From Microbulbifer agarilyticus (GTDB taxonomy: Bacteria > Pseudomonadota > Gammaproteobacteria > Pseudomonadales > Cellvibrionaceae): a DNA stretch of 64,000 nucleotides. This document shows positions 39,523 to 49,312 of the stretch, in pieces. The notes below the pieces were generated by a model, which saw only the letters and a list, made by a program, of their open reading frames with translations, was not told the origin of the DNA and did no database searches. Within the stretch, counting starts at the first letter, position 1; every line of letters starts with the position of its first letter. The position numbers and the translations under genes were made by a program. The DNA lies in NCBI RefSeq assembly GCF_001999945.1, contig NZ_CP019650.1:1488001-1552000 (forward strand). Reading direction: 5' to 3'.

Positions 39523-40932
39523 ATGAGCAAGGTTATGAGTAGCGAGAGCTGGCAGGCGGATAAGCGCCACTGGATGCATCCATGGACCCACTTTGATTCC
39601 TTCAAAGATGAGGGGTCATTGATGTTGACCCGTGCCAAGGGTGCGCGTCTTTGGGATGAGCAGGGTACGAGCTACTTTGATGCAGTCGGTGGCCTTTGGT
39701 GTACCAATATTGGCCTCGGTCGGGAAGAGATGGCTGAAACCATCGCCGAGCAAGTCCGCGAAATGGCTTACGCTAACCCTTTCGTTGACATGTCCAATGT
39801 GCCTGCTGCACAGCTGGCGAAGAAGCTGGCGGAGTTGGCCCCTGGCGATGTGAATCGCGTTTTCTATAGCTGTGGTGGTTCTACGGCAATTGATACTGCC
39901 TTTCGTCTGGTGCACTTCTACCAGAACTGCCGCGGTAAGCCGGCGAAAAAGCATATATTGGCCCGCAAGGGCGGCTACCACGGCAGCACCTATGCGGCCA
40001 TGTCTATCACTGGCAAGTCCGGTGATAAGATCCCCGAATTCGACTATATCCAGGACACCATCCACCATTTGAGTTGCCCGAATCCTTATCGGGCACCAGC
40101 AGGGATGGATGAGCAGCAGTTCTGCGATTTCCTCGTTGATGAGTTCAAGCAGAAGGTTGCCGAACTTGGGGCGGACAAAATCGGGGCATTTTTTGCCGAA
40201 CCGATTCTGGGATCCGGCGGCGTGATTGTGCCACCTGAAGGCTACAATTGCCGTATCTGGGAGCTGTGTCAGGAAAACGACATTTTGTTTGTTGCCGATG
40301 AGGTGGTCACCGCATTTGGCCGTGTCGGTCACTGGTTTGCATCAGAAGATCTCTTTGGTGTGCAGCCGGATATTATTACCTGTGCCAAAGGACTGACCTC
40401 CGGGTATCTGCCGTTGGGTGCTACTCTGTTCTCTGACCGTATTTACGATGTGATTGCCACGGGCGATGCCGATCGCTATTTTGCCAGCGGATACACTTAT
40501 TCGGGGCACCCGGTGGCTTGTGCTGCGGCGCTGAAGAATATCGAGATCATCGAGCGGGAAAACTTGCTGTCACGTGTTGTGGAGGTTGGCGCATACTTTG
40601 AGCAACGCCTTCAGACATTGCGTGACCTTCCGCTAGTAGGTGACGTTCGTGGCAAGCGGTTTATGATGTGCGTGGAGAATGTTGCCGATAGAAATACCAA
40701 GCAACTTTTGCCGGACGAGCTCAATATCGGTAAGTGGATCTCTGATCGCGCTGAACAGAATGGATTGATCGTACGGCCGATCGTGCACCTGAACGTGATG
40801 TCGCCACCTCTGACCATGAGTCGCAAGGATGTTGATTTTGTCGTGGACAAGCTAGGCGCGGCTATCGAGCACACCTATCACGACCTGCAAAAGGAGGGGT
40901 TGATTGCAGCCCCTCGTAAGCTCACGGCTTAA
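39523..40932 (+). CDS. class III PLP aminotransferase (omega-aminotransferase type)
   Basis: 469 aa from the ATG at 39523; ATG at 39535 and TTG at 39517 are alternatives, none with a strong ribosome site. Fold type I PLP enzyme: SCGGSTAIDTAFRLV for the cofactor phosphate, GYHGSTYA, DEVVTAFGR for the pyridine nitrogen, and Schiff-base Lys289 in CAKGLTSGYLPLGA. It groups with omega-amino acid/pyruvate or putrescine-type aminotransferases rather than GABA enzymes. In context it could move amino groups from amino acids released by the neighbouring hydrolases to pyruvate. Substrate is not fixed. Confidence 0.9.
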   Translation: MSKVMSSESWQADKRHWMHPWTHFDSFKDEGSLMLTRAKGARLWDEQGTSYFDAVGGLWCTNIGLGREEMAETIAEQVREMAYANPFVDMSNVPAAQLAKKLAELAPGDVNRVFYSCGGSTAIDTAFRLVHFYQNCRGKPAKKHILARKGGYHGSTYAAMSITGKSGDKIPEFDYIQDTIHHLSCPNPYRAPAGMDEQQFCDFLVDEFKQKVAELGADKIGAFFAEPILGSGGVIVPPEGYNCRIWELCQENDILFVADEVVTAFGRVGHWFASEDLFGVQPDIITCAKGLTSGYLPLGATLFSDRIYDVIATGDADRYFASGYTYSGHPVACAAALKNIEIIERENLLSRVVEVGAYFEQRLQTLRDLPLVGDVRGKRFMMCVENVADRNTKQLLPDELNIGKWISDRAEQNGLIVRPIVHLNVMSPPLTMSRKDVDFVVDKLGAAIEHTYHDLQKEGLIAAPRKLTA

Positions 40933-40956
40933 TCAGGGTATATGCCGGCCCGCCGT

Positions 40957-41874
40957 TTAGGCGGGCTCCGGCGCTGTCGCAGAGAGAATATTTGAAATTT
41001 CGTCGATCAACCTTTGACCGGCAGGGCCGAGTGTTTTGCGGCGAGACCAGATCAAGTCGGTACAATAAGGGTAGGGCGTGAGCTGGAAGTCGGTGTTCAG
41101 CACGGTAATTGCCCCGCTTTCGATATGTGGGCGTGCAATATGCAGTGGGGTAAATGCCCAGCCGAGTCCTTCCGTCAGCATCGTCATAAACAGCGAATAG
41201 CTTTCCAGGTACCAAACCCGGTCGCTGAGGTCGTTCTCCGGCAGGGAGGCCGGGTCACTGCTCGCGCTGATGCGCAGGTGCAGATGGTTATGCAGGTCCT
41301 GGATACTCACCTTGTCCAGCTCAGTAAGCAGGTGATTGGCGCCGGCAACGAGCATAAAGGAGCAGTTGCCCACGCCACGAAAATCAAAGTCTTCGGGATA
41401 GTCCCCCTGGCTCAACACAATACCAATATCCGCTTTGCCTTCTCGAACCAGCGATGCGGCAGTGTCCCCGGATGCGTGCAACAGGCTTACTGTCACGGTG
41501 CCGAACTCCGCATAGAACTTTTCAAGTCCTTGCGCCAGCGCGCTTAGATTGATCGCCGATTCATCCACCGCAATGGTGAGTGACTCTTCCAGCCCGGCAT
41601 TGAGACTGCGGCTTTTCGCCTCAAAGCGGGAGTAAGAACTGAGCAGGGAGCGGACGTCGTGCAGCAGTGAACGGCCTTGTGCAGTCAGCTTGGGCTCGCG
41701 GCCAGATCGATCAAATAGCGTCAGCCCCGTGTCAATTTCAAGGTTGCTAATCAGCCCCGAAATCGTTGACTGCGCCTTTCCCAGGGACCTTGCAGCCGCA
41801 GAAAAGGACCCACTGCGTGCGGCAGCCTCGAAGGCTTCCAGCTGTTCTGGAGCAATAAAGAAGCGCGATTCCAT
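40957..41874 (-). CDS. LysR-family transcriptional regulator
   Basis: 305 aa. N-terminal winged helix-turn-helix (LEAFEAAARSGSFSAAARSLGKAQSTISGLISNLE, shown here only as motif) followed by the periplasmic-binding-protein-like effector domain (SLTIAVDESA, ADIGIVLSQGD). It is convergent with the aminotransferase and divergent from the TonB-dependent receptor, with a 608-nt gap to the latter. It is the natural candidate regulator of the receptor and of the hydrolase and D-amino acid genes behind it. Confidence 0.93.
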   Translation of the reverse strand: MESRFFIAPEQLEAFEAAARSGSFSAAARSLGKAQSTISGLISNLEIDTGLTLFDRSGREPKLTAQGRSLLHDVRSLLSSYSRFEAKSRSLNAGLEESLTIAVDESAINLSALAQGLEKFYAEFGTVTVSLLHASGDTAASLVREGKADIGIVLSQGDYPEDFDFRGVGNCSFMLVAGANHLLTELDKVSIQDLHNHLHLRISASSDPASLPENDLSDRVWYLESYSLFMTMLTEGLGWAFTPLHIARPHIESGAITVLNTDFQLTPYPYCTDLIWSRRKTLGPAGQRLIDEISNILSATAPEPA

Positions 41875-42482
41875 AAATCCCCTGTCAGGCTGTGATCGCC
41901 ATTGTTGTTATTGGGTGTTGTCAGTGTTGCATCTGGTTCGGATATAGCTCTGTGGGGCCATTGTGCCCTCGAATACCCGTTGAACGGCGAATACCTTGTA
42001 TCGGTTTGGCCTATGGAAATGACTTTATCAGAGTCCACTCTACTGTAAAGTGGTGCCATCCATGTTTAGTCCCATCGTCTTATTTTAACCGGTTTTGTGA
42101 CCGCTATTGACCGAGTTACTTGGAAGGTAATACGCATTATTTATCGGTAACTCGATCTCGGCTCGCCATAAAATTGGCTGTTTGACCTTTAGGTCGCGGT
42201 ATTTTCTGCAATTATCATCCGATATGCCGGTAAGCTCACCGAGAAGATTCTGCACTTATTCGGTGCGAGCGGCTGAAATTAGTTCGGTTTGCGAATACTT
42301 TTGGCGCAGACTCGGCGAGTAAGCCTTTCATTGGCGACTAATTTTGTTTTGTCTTCCATCTATCGTCATTACCGATGGTTGATATTTTCCATTTGGCGGT
42401 GGAAAGCGAGATGCTGATTGCAGGGTGGATGAGTTCGCGCGCCCACGAACAGAGTCTCAGTTAAATAATAAGGATCTAGGGT
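41875..42482. promoter_or_regulatory. 608-nt divergent promoter region, LysR / TonB receptor
   Basis: No coding sequence is convincing here; the open frames are short and lack ribosome sites. A TTTCCA/TGGAAA inverted pair with an 8-nt spacer lies at 42386-42405, 78 nt before the receptor start, and could be an operator or leader structure. AAGGATCTAGGG precedes the receptor's ATG. Confidence 0.4.
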
Positions 42483-44852
42483 ATGTTCCAATTTAAGAAA
42501 AAACCGCTGGCTTATCTTGTGCCGATGTTTGCACTGAGCCTGGCTCCTGCCGCCTTTGCACAGGACAGTGTCGAAGACAATAAAGAGCTAGCTAAAGAGG
42601 GTAGCCAGGAAGTTCAGGCGCTAGAGAATGTGGTTGTTACTGCAACCCGTCGAGAAGCATCTGTAGAAGATATTCCTCTGAACATCTCCGCTATTGGAGA
42701 AGCGGAGATGCGCAAGCGTGCGATCACTGACCTGAAAGATTTGATTGGTGACTCCGTTACTATCAGCGCGCCTGGAAACTCTGCGCGCTTCGCGGACTCA
42801 GTCACCGTGCGCGGTCTCAATGTATCTCCGGTAAACCAGAACAACCTGGAGTTCTTTGTGCGCTCCACTTTGGCGTATTACTTGGATGAGACGCCACTGC
42901 CGCACATTGGCTACCGCATTAAAGATGTTGCGCGAGTAGAAACCCTGCTTGGTCCTCAAGGCACTCTCTATGGCTCCGGAAGCCTGGGGGGCACCGTTCG
43001 CTACATTACCAACCAGCCAAACTTTGATGAGTCTACGGTTCGCCTCAATACCGGCATGTATCAGACCCAAGGCGGTGGCCTGAGTACCGATACCGATGTA
43101 GTGATTAACCAGCCGTTGAGTGAGAATGTTGCGGTCCGCGCATCTCTCGCCTACCTGGATGAGGCCGGCTATACCGACCGTGAAATCTCTCCATCCTTCC
43201 GCTCGGATAATCCTTGGACCAATGTAGATGGCTCAAACAAAACCCGTTACGAAAATGATGACTACCAGTATGTAACCACCGGTAAAGTCGCCCTAGCTTG
43301 GCAGGTGAATGCAGATGCGAAGCTCACGTTGACTCACGCCCAGCAAAGCCAGCTGGCAAACGGCTCGGGCGGCAGCACCATTGATCCCACGCAAGATGGT
43401 GACGTGCTCCAGTATGGTCAGGATGTTGTTGTCGGGCGCTATCGCGAATTTTCTGACCGTTCTTTCACATTGGATTCGGTTGATCTTGAGTGGGATTTTG
43501 ACGCTTTTTCAATGAAGTCCAGCACCTCTTACTTTGAGGATACCCGTGCAGGCCAGGCCAACTACGGTATTGGCTACCTGTACTACGGCGACTGGGGCTG
43601 GAGTGCACTGACTGCAGATAATACGGATGAGACTCCGTATATGGTGTTTGACAATACCTATTCTGGTTTGAGTCACGAGACCCGCTTTGTATCGGAAGGT
43701 GACAGTGCGTTGAGCTGGATCGGTGGTATTTATTACACCCAGCAAGAGCGTGCGCTTACTTTCTCGGAAATCTTCCCTACATTGGATTCTGTAGGTGGCA
43801 TCGATCGTACGGCAGTTGGCGGCACTGTTGACGCCGGCTATTCCGAGGACATTAACTCGGATTACAGTGAATTGGCCTTATTTGGTGAGCTCACTTACGC
43901 AGTGACCGATCGCTGGGATGTAACTCTGGGGGCGCGTGTCTTTAACTTTTCTGATGAGGCTGATCCCCAGATTACCGACTATGCGTTTGGCGCTGTCGAT
44001 ACCAAAGGTGCAACTGATACTTCAGAGTCCGGTGAAAAGTTCTTCAAGTTCAATACGTCGTATAACCTGACTGATGACGTGTTGGTCTATGCGACTGCAT
44101 CGCAGGGTTTCCGTCGTGGTGGTGTGAACGGCTTTAAGAATCTGGGTGATCAGCAGGTTGCTGATAGTACCCAAAATTATTCGCCCGATTCAGTTGATAA
44201 CTATGAGCTCGGTTTGAAGGGTACTTTCTTTGATGATGTGCTCTATATCGAAACAAATGTTTATCAAATTTCTTGGGAAAACACTCAGACTTACTATTCC
44301 CAGAGTATTAATTTCTTCCCCCTGAATGGTACTGCAAATGGTCCTGCGGCGGAGTCTCGCGGCTTCGACTTCAGCAGCCGTCTGAAGCTTAGCGACAACA
44401 TTAACCTGAAGTATGCGACTGCGACTACCGAGGCGAAATGGGCTGAGACCGAAGAGGTGTGTTTGTATACCGATGGTTCAAGCTGTCGTACTTGGGAGAA
44501 AGGTGGGCTTCTTGGTGGTGCCCCAGAATGGCGCCATAACTTGGGAGCAGATTTCTTCTACGACCTCAGCAATGGCCTCACTTTGTCCGCGAATGTGCGC
44601 GGTTCCTATACCAGTGAGATTCAAAGCAACCGCGCTGATTCCCCAGATGAAGAGCCGCCTCGCTACGATTCGTACACTCTATACAGTGCCAACCTGGCTC
44701 TGTCAGGTGACGATTGGACCGCGGGACTTTGGGCTCGAAACCTAACCAATGAACGTACCGAAGTTTCCTATCAGTCAGAGCACTACGTAGGTGAGCGCAA
44801 GATCTACACCGCGCCTCGTACCATTGGCTTGAACGTCTCCTACGATTTCTAA
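42483..44852 (+). CDS. TonB-dependent outer-membrane receptor
   Basis: 789 aa with a signal peptide ending AAFAQD. The TonB-box region is followed by the plug domain (VVVTATRREASVEDIPLNISAI, DSVTVRGLN, GPQGTLYGSGSLGGTVRYIT) and a 22-strand barrel with an aromatic C-terminus (TIGLNVSYDF). No N-terminal STN signalling domain. It is followed by a NagZ-like lipoprotein and D-amino acid genes, so import of muropeptides or peptides is a reasonable guess. It heads this rightward set and ends at a strong terminator. Confidence 0.94.
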   Translation: MFQFKKKPLAYLVPMFALSLAPAAFAQDSVEDNKELAKEGSQEVQALENVVVTATRREASVEDIPLNISAIGEAEMRKRAITDLKDLIGDSVTISAPGNSARFADSVTVRGLNVSPVNQNNLEFFVRSTLAYYLDETPLPHIGYRIKDVARVETLLGPQGTLYGSGSLGGTVRYITNQPNFDESTVRLNTGMYQTQGGGLSTDTDVVINQPLSENVAVRASLAYLDEAGYTDREISPSFRSDNPWTNVDGSNKTRYENDDYQYVTTGKVALAWQVNADAKLTLTHAQQSQLANGSGGSTIDPTQDGDVLQYGQDVVVGRYREFSDRSFTLDSVDLEWDFDAFSMKSSTSYFEDTRAGQANYGIGYLYYGDWGWSALTADNTDETPYMVFDNTYSGLSHETRFVSEGDSALSWIGGIYYTQQERALTFSEIFPTLDSVGGIDRTAVGGTVDAGYSEDINSDYSELALFGELTYAVTDRWDVTLGARVFNFSDEADPQITDYAFGAVDTKGATDTSESGEKFFKFNTSYNLTDDVLVYATASQGFRRGGVNGFKNLGDQQVADSTQNYSPDSVDNYELGLKGTFFDDVLYIETNVYQISWENTQTYYSQSINFFPLNGTANGPAAESRGFDFSSRLKLSDNINLKYATATTEAKWAETEEVCLYTDGSSCRTWEKGGLLGGAPEWRHNLGADFFYDLSNGLTLSANVRGSYTSEIQSNRADSPDEEPPRYDSYTLYSANLALSGDDWTAGLWARNLTNERTEVSYQSEHYVGERKIYTAPRTIGLNVSYDF

Positions 44853-44877
44853 ATAGATCGTTTCATTGTGGATTGAT

Positions 44878-44904
44878 GGGGGCGTTTTTCGCCCCCTTTT
44901 TTTT
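44878..44904 (+). terminator. rho-independent terminator after TonB receptor
   Basis: GGGGGCG, loop TTTTT, CGCCCCC followed by eight T, 26 nt after the receptor stop. Confidence 0.92.
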
Positions 44905-44994
44905 CTTTTCGAAAACTTCCGGTTGCGTTACCGCGCTAAATGTGAAGAATAAATTATTCGCCAATTTCAATTATTTAATAATTGGTTATTATTT

Positions 44995-46944
44995 ATGCTA
45001 GTTAAACCGTTGCTCGTAAGAGCGCTGAAGTCCTGTTCGCTTGTGGCACTGATTGCCACGCTGGGTGCCTGTAGCCAGTCCAATGACATAGGCCAAGACT
45101 CTGCGGGTCCATCACTGGATCTGCGCCAGAAGATTGCGCAGAAATTGATGTTGGATATCCGCTACTTCTGCCCAGATATGCAACGCCCGGAGGAAGGACA
45201 GGGCGGTGCGGCACACTGTGCACAACCGGTAACCTCATTGCCATCAGAACTTGCGACGTTGATTTCCGAGAGTGATCTTGGCGGCATTATTTTGTTCGCG
45301 GATAACCTCGAAAGCAGCGCACAGATGGTGAAGCTGAATCGGGCCCTACAGGCATCCGCCGCTCAATCTCGCTCCGGTTTGCCGCTTCTTATTGGTATTG
45401 ACCAGGAAGGTGGTCGCGTTAACAGGCTGCCGCGTGATGAAGCCGCTGCGTTTGCTGGCAATATGGCAATTGGTGCGACCTATACCCGTGAAGGCGACCG
45501 TTTCGCACGCGCTACCGCAGAGGTAATGGCCGATCAATTGCGTGTGCTTGGCTTTAATGTGAATTTCGCGCCCACACTCGATGTAAACAGTAATCCGGAT
45601 AATCCGGTCATCAATGTGCGCTCCTATAGTGAAACACCACAGGTGGTAGCGGATCTTGGGGCTGCGAGTGTTGAAGGGTTTCAGCAGCGAGGCGTGGCTG
45701 CGACGGTAAAGCACTTTCCCGGCCACGGTGACACGAGCGTGGATAGCCACACCGGGCTTCCCCGTGTAGAGCGTACAGAAGCAGAAGCACAAGCTGTTGA
45801 CCTGCTACCGTTCAAACAGGTGATCGCGCTGGCACAACCCGCGCTCACTATGACTGCACACATTCAATATCCTTCCCTGGATACCACCATGCTCACATCT
45901 CGTTCCGGTGAGCAGATGCTAGCGCCGGCGACTCTTTCCCGTGAGATTTTGACTGGCATTCTGCGCAATGACATGGGCTATCAGGGTGTCATTGTTACTG
46001 ATTCTCTCAATATGGCGGGTATCAGTGATTACTTCACCCCGGAAGAGGCCGTGGTAAACACCTTCAAAGCCGGTGCGGATATTGCGCTTATGCCGATAAA
46101 AATCCGTTACCCGGAAGATCTGGTGTTGCTGGATAAGTTGGTGGATCGCGTTGTTTTTGCGGTTGAAGCTGGCGAGCTGTCTCTCGAAGAGCTCGATGCT
46201 TCCCTTGCGCGTGTGCAAAACCTTAAGCAACAGTTTATCGATGAAAGTTGGGTGGAATTGGCTGAGGGCGTAGCCATTGCTCGAGCAGCGCAAGTGCTGG
46301 CAACAGAAGAGCATCGTGCGTTGGCGGATGCGCTCGCGAGCGCGGCGCTCACTAATATCTTCACTCCTGATCCTTCTGTCCTGCCGGTTATCGATGACTC
46401 GGTCGAGCGTATGCAAATACTCGCACCTCATCCTGCCATTGGTGAAGCCCTCCGCATTGCGCTCATGCAGGTGAGCGATGTCGAGGTGGAAGTCCTAAAT
46501 GCGGAATCTGCGGTAGCAGTGGTGAGTGAATCCGATGCCGACGCATTGGTTGTCGCGAGTATCGTGCCTTCTGAAAGTGCTGTGGAGCTTGGTGGTATGG
46601 AGGATCTCGCGATCCTAAAGCATCGAGTCATCGATTTAGATAAGCGTTATGAAATTTATGTGGACGCGCTCAAGGCTGCAAACACCCGTGGCGCAAAAAC
46701 AGTATTTGTCAGCATGCGTTCTCCCTACGAAGCTGCCCGCTTTGAGAGTCTCGCCGATGTGCACTTAGCGAGCTTTGATTACAAAGCATATCTCGGCGAA
46801 GGGCAGCAACTGGAGGGGCCAATCTATCACGCACTTGCTCGCGCGTTATTGAGCCCTGAGTTGTCCGCAGGAGAATTGCCGGTGACTGTCTCCTCCAGTG
46901 AAGCAGTACATGCGGGCAGTGCGGCTGTGAATACAGAAGGTTGA
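44995..46944 (+). CDS. GH3 beta-N-acetylhexosaminidase (NagZ-like), lipoprotein
   Basis: 649 aa. Lipobox LGAC, so extracytoplasmic, unlike the cytosolic NagZ of enteric bacteria and like the lipoprotein NagZ of Bacillus. The GH3 barrel has GIDQEGGRVNRL, the NagZ signature KHFPGHGDTSVDSHTGLP (Lys239, His240, with the catalytic His/Asp loop) and nucleophile Asp336 in VTDSLNMAGI. A second alpha/beta sandwich domain of about 250 residues follows. It removes GlcNAc from muropeptides. It begins 90 nt past the receptor terminator and 109 nt ahead of the amidase operon. Confidence 0.92.
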   Translation: MLVKPLLVRALKSCSLVALIATLGACSQSNDIGQDSAGPSLDLRQKIAQKLMLDIRYFCPDMQRPEEGQGGAAHCAQPVTSLPSELATLISESDLGGIILFADNLESSAQMVKLNRALQASAAQSRSGLPLLIGIDQEGGRVNRLPRDEAAAFAGNMAIGATYTREGDRFARATAEVMADQLRVLGFNVNFAPTLDVNSNPDNPVINVRSYSETPQVVADLGAASVEGFQQRGVAATVKHFPGHGDTSVDSHTGLPRVERTEAEAQAVDLLPFKQVIALAQPALTMTAHIQYPSLDTTMLTSRSGEQMLAPATLSREILTGILRNDMGYQGVIVTDSLNMAGISDYFTPEEAVVNTFKAGADIALMPIKIRYPEDLVLLDKLVDRVVFAVEAGELSLEELDASLARVQNLKQQFIDESWVELAEGVAIARAAQVLATEEHRALADALASAALTNIFTPDPSVLPVIDDSVERMQILAPHPAIGEALRIALMQVSDVEVEVLNAESAVAVVSESDADALVVASIVPSESAVELGGMEDLAILKHRVIDLDKRYEIYVDALKAANTRGAKTVFVSMRSPYEAARFESLADVHLASFDYKAYLGEGQQLEGPIYHALARALLSPELSAGELPVTVSSSEAVHAGSAAVNTEG

Positions 46945-47053
46945 CTGGTCATATTGCCGTGCCTATCGGTCCTACCTTTGGTTAGTCATTTAGTTTCAAT
47001 CGGTTGGACCGTCACACTAATGCTTTCGAAGTTAGAAAAATAAAAGGTGCACC

Positions 47054-48496
47054 ATGCGGATGGACATGTGTTACATGGATGCCTGTGAAGTGCGCGAGCA
47101 CTATATCCGTCGGGAGTTATCCCCGGTGGAGGTGCTTGCAGCACATATCGAGCGATATGAGCAAATTGGCCATGAAATCAATGCGTTTACGCAGTGCAAG
47201 TTCGAGCGCGCGATGGAACAGGCTCGTGCTGCCGAGCAGGCGTATTCGCGTGGTGAGGCACGGCCGCTGGAAGGCATAATTACCGCAATCAAGGATGAGA
47301 GTTATGTTCGTGGTGAGGTGACCACTAACGGCTCGCGACTGCTGAAAGACAACGTTGCAGAAATCACCGATCCGGTGCCGGAGAGACTGCTCTCTGCGGG
47401 TGCAATATTTCATGCGCGCACGGCAACGCCAGAATTCTCCGTCGCTTCTTATACCTGGTCAGACCTGTGGGGGGTAACACGCAACCCCTGGAACACTGCG
47501 GTTACACCCGGTGGTTCGTCTGGTGGTTCGGCTGCGGCCCTGGCCGCGGGCCTTTGCACCATTGCCAATGGTACGGATATGGGGGGCTCTGTGCGCATCC
47601 CCGCATCTTTGTGCGGCCTAGTCGGGCTGAAGGCTTCGCACGGGCGTATCCCTGAAATCCCTCCTTACAACGTAGATCCCTATGTGCATCACGGCATGCT
47701 AACGCGCAGTGCCCGCGACATGGTGTATTTGTATAACCTGATTTCCGGGCCACATCCGGTTGACCTGGTATCTCAGATTGCCAAAGAGTCGGTACCGGCT
47801 TCGCCGCTTAAGTTGAAGGGACTCAAGATCGGCCTGTCACTGGATTTAGGATTTTTTCCTCTGGATGACGACGTGCGTCGCAACACGATTGCCTACGCAG
47901 AGCAACTGCGTACGCTGGGCGCCGAGGTAGAGCTGGTTACTCTGGATTGGGATGAACGCTGCATTCGCACTGCGCAGATTCACCAGGGTGCATCCATGGG
48001 ACATATGCTGCGGCAGAAATACGACAACCCGGAATGTCGTGATCAGTTAAGTAGTTATGTGCGGCACTATTTTGATCTCTCATCTGCTGCCTCACCGGAG
48101 CGTGTTCAAGAGGCGAACGACTACGCGCAGAAAATGTGGCAATCGTTAGAGCAGGTGTTCCGTTCCTATGACTTCTTGCTGTGTCCGACGGTGTGCACTA
48201 CACGGGTACCGGCTGATTTTGATTATGGTCGCGATTCGCTGGAAGTTGACGGCATGGCCGTCGATCCGGTGAAAGGCTGGTTTATGACCTATCCGTTTAA
48301 CACCTTGAGTCGCTGCCCGGTGCTCTCGCTACCCAGCGGTTTCGGGGATAACGGTGTGCCTACCGGCGTCCAGCTGGTTGGACACCCCTACGCGGATGCC
48401 GCCTTGTTGCAGCTAAGCCTCGCTATCGAACTGGAGGTCGGGAAGTTTATTCACGCGGACAATATGCCGCTGAACGCTGAGGTCCAGGTCGCATGA
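47054..48496 (+). CDS. amidase-signature family hydrolase
   Basis: 480 aa, no signal peptide. The Ser-cisSer-Lys triad is visible: Lys80 in AIKDE, the Ser pair 155-156 in TPGGSSGGSAAALAAG and nucleophile Ser179 in GTDMGGSVRIPA. The family cleaves amide bonds of small molecules or peptides (peptide amidases, Glu-tRNA amidotransferase A, allophanate hydrolase). Its stop overlaps the DUF1445 start (ATGA). In this operon a glutamine-like, pyroglutamyl or muropeptide amide is a sensible guess, but the sequence does not decide. Confidence 0.92.
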   Translation: MRMDMCYMDACEVREHYIRRELSPVEVLAAHIERYEQIGHEINAFTQCKFERAMEQARAAEQAYSRGEARPLEGIITAIKDESYVRGEVTTNGSRLLKDNVAEITDPVPERLLSAGAIFHARTATPEFSVASYTWSDLWGVTRNPWNTAVTPGGSSGGSAAALAAGLCTIANGTDMGGSVRIPASLCGLVGLKASHGRIPEIPPYNVDPYVHHGMLTRSARDMVYLYNLISGPHPVDLVSQIAKESVPASPLKLKGLKIGLSLDLGFFPLDDDVRRNTIAYAEQLRTLGAEVELVTLDWDERCIRTAQIHQGASMGHMLRQKYDNPECRDQLSSYVRHYFDLSSAASPERVQEANDYAQKMWQSLEQVFRSYDFLLCPTVCTTRVPADFDYGRDSLEVDGMAVDPVKGWFMTYPFNTLSRCPVLSLPSGFGDNGVPTGVQLVGHPYADAALLQLSLAIELEVGKFIHADNMPLNAEVQVA

Positions 48497-49302
48497 TCAA
48501 GCAGTGTCCACGTGTTATTCGTGCAGAGATTCGCGCCGGACGTTTTTGTGGCCCGACGTCTGGCCTAGCCGCTGGGTATGTCCAGGCGAATATCGCCCTG
48601 GTACCGGCAGAGTATGCGGATGAGTTTGCACGTTTTTGCGCACAGAACAATCGTGCTTGCGCATTGCTGTATCGCGCGGAACCGGGGCAGTTTTTGATGT
48701 CTGGTTTGGGGCAGGATATTGATATCCGCAGCGACATACCTCGTTACCTTGTCCATCGTGCCGGGCATATGGCAGAAGAAGTGACGGACATCCGTGCGCT
48801 ATGGCGAGAAGATCTGGTTACCTTTGCATTGGGATGTTCTTTTTCCTTTGAGGAAGCGCTAATCGCAGCGGACCTGGAGGTGCGGAATATCGTCGAGGGG
48901 CGCAATGTGCCGATGTACCGCACCAATCGGGAGTGCACGGCGGTGGGCCGGTTCCACGGCAACATGGTTGTAAGTATGCGTCCCTTCAATGGTGAAGCAA
49001 CCGAGCGGGCCTGTGAAATTTCTGGCCGCTATCCACTAGTACACGGTGCGCCGATCTTTTCTGGCGATGCAGCGGCATTGGGCATCGACAATTTGGACGA
49101 GCCAGATTTCGGCGATGCCGTGCGTGTGGATAACGGTGAGATACCTTCATTCTGGGCGTGTGGTGTTACCGCGATTGAAGCGTTGCGCAATGCAAACTTG
49201 CCGTTTTGTATCACCCACGCCCCGGGGCATATGCTTATTTCCGATCGGCTCAATGCTGAACTCGAGTTGGTGACCGATATCCAGTCGCTCGACTGGAACT
49301 AG
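48493..49302 (+). CDS. DUF1445 protein (YcsI type; N-terminal half of DGLUCY)
   Basis: 269 aa, start overlapping the amidase stop by 4 nt. Recognised by CGPTSGLAAGYVQAN, DIRSDIPRYLVHR, LVTFALGCSFSFEEAL, NIVEGRNVPMYRTN and FCITHAPGHMLISD. DUF1445 is annotated as a putative hydro-lyase; the B. subtilis member ycsI sits beside pxpBC. The animal mitochondrial D-glutamate cyclase DGLUCY has a DUF1445-like N-terminal half and a DUF4392 half, both of which are present in this operon as separate genes. A role in D-glutamate to 5-oxo-D-proline conversion is therefore likely, but not shown. Confidence 0.88.
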   Translation: MIKQCPRVIRAEIRAGRFCGPTSGLAAGYVQANIALVPAEYADEFARFCAQNNRACALLYRAEPGQFLMSGLGQDIDIRSDIPRYLVHRAGHMAEEVTDIRALWREDLVTFALGCSFSFEEALIAADLEVRNIVEGRNVPMYRTNRECTAVGRFHGNMVVSMRPFNGEATERACEISGRYPLVHGAPIFSGDAAALGIDNLDEPDFGDAVRVDNGEIPSFWACGVTAIEALRNANLPFCITHAPGHMLISDRLNAELELVTDIQSLDWN

Positions 49303-49312
49303 GTGGTGCGTG

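Noticed and set aside
41892..42110. 72-codon open frame in the LysR/receptor gap
   Set aside because: No ribosome site, no recognisable motif, and it lies in a divergent promoter region.
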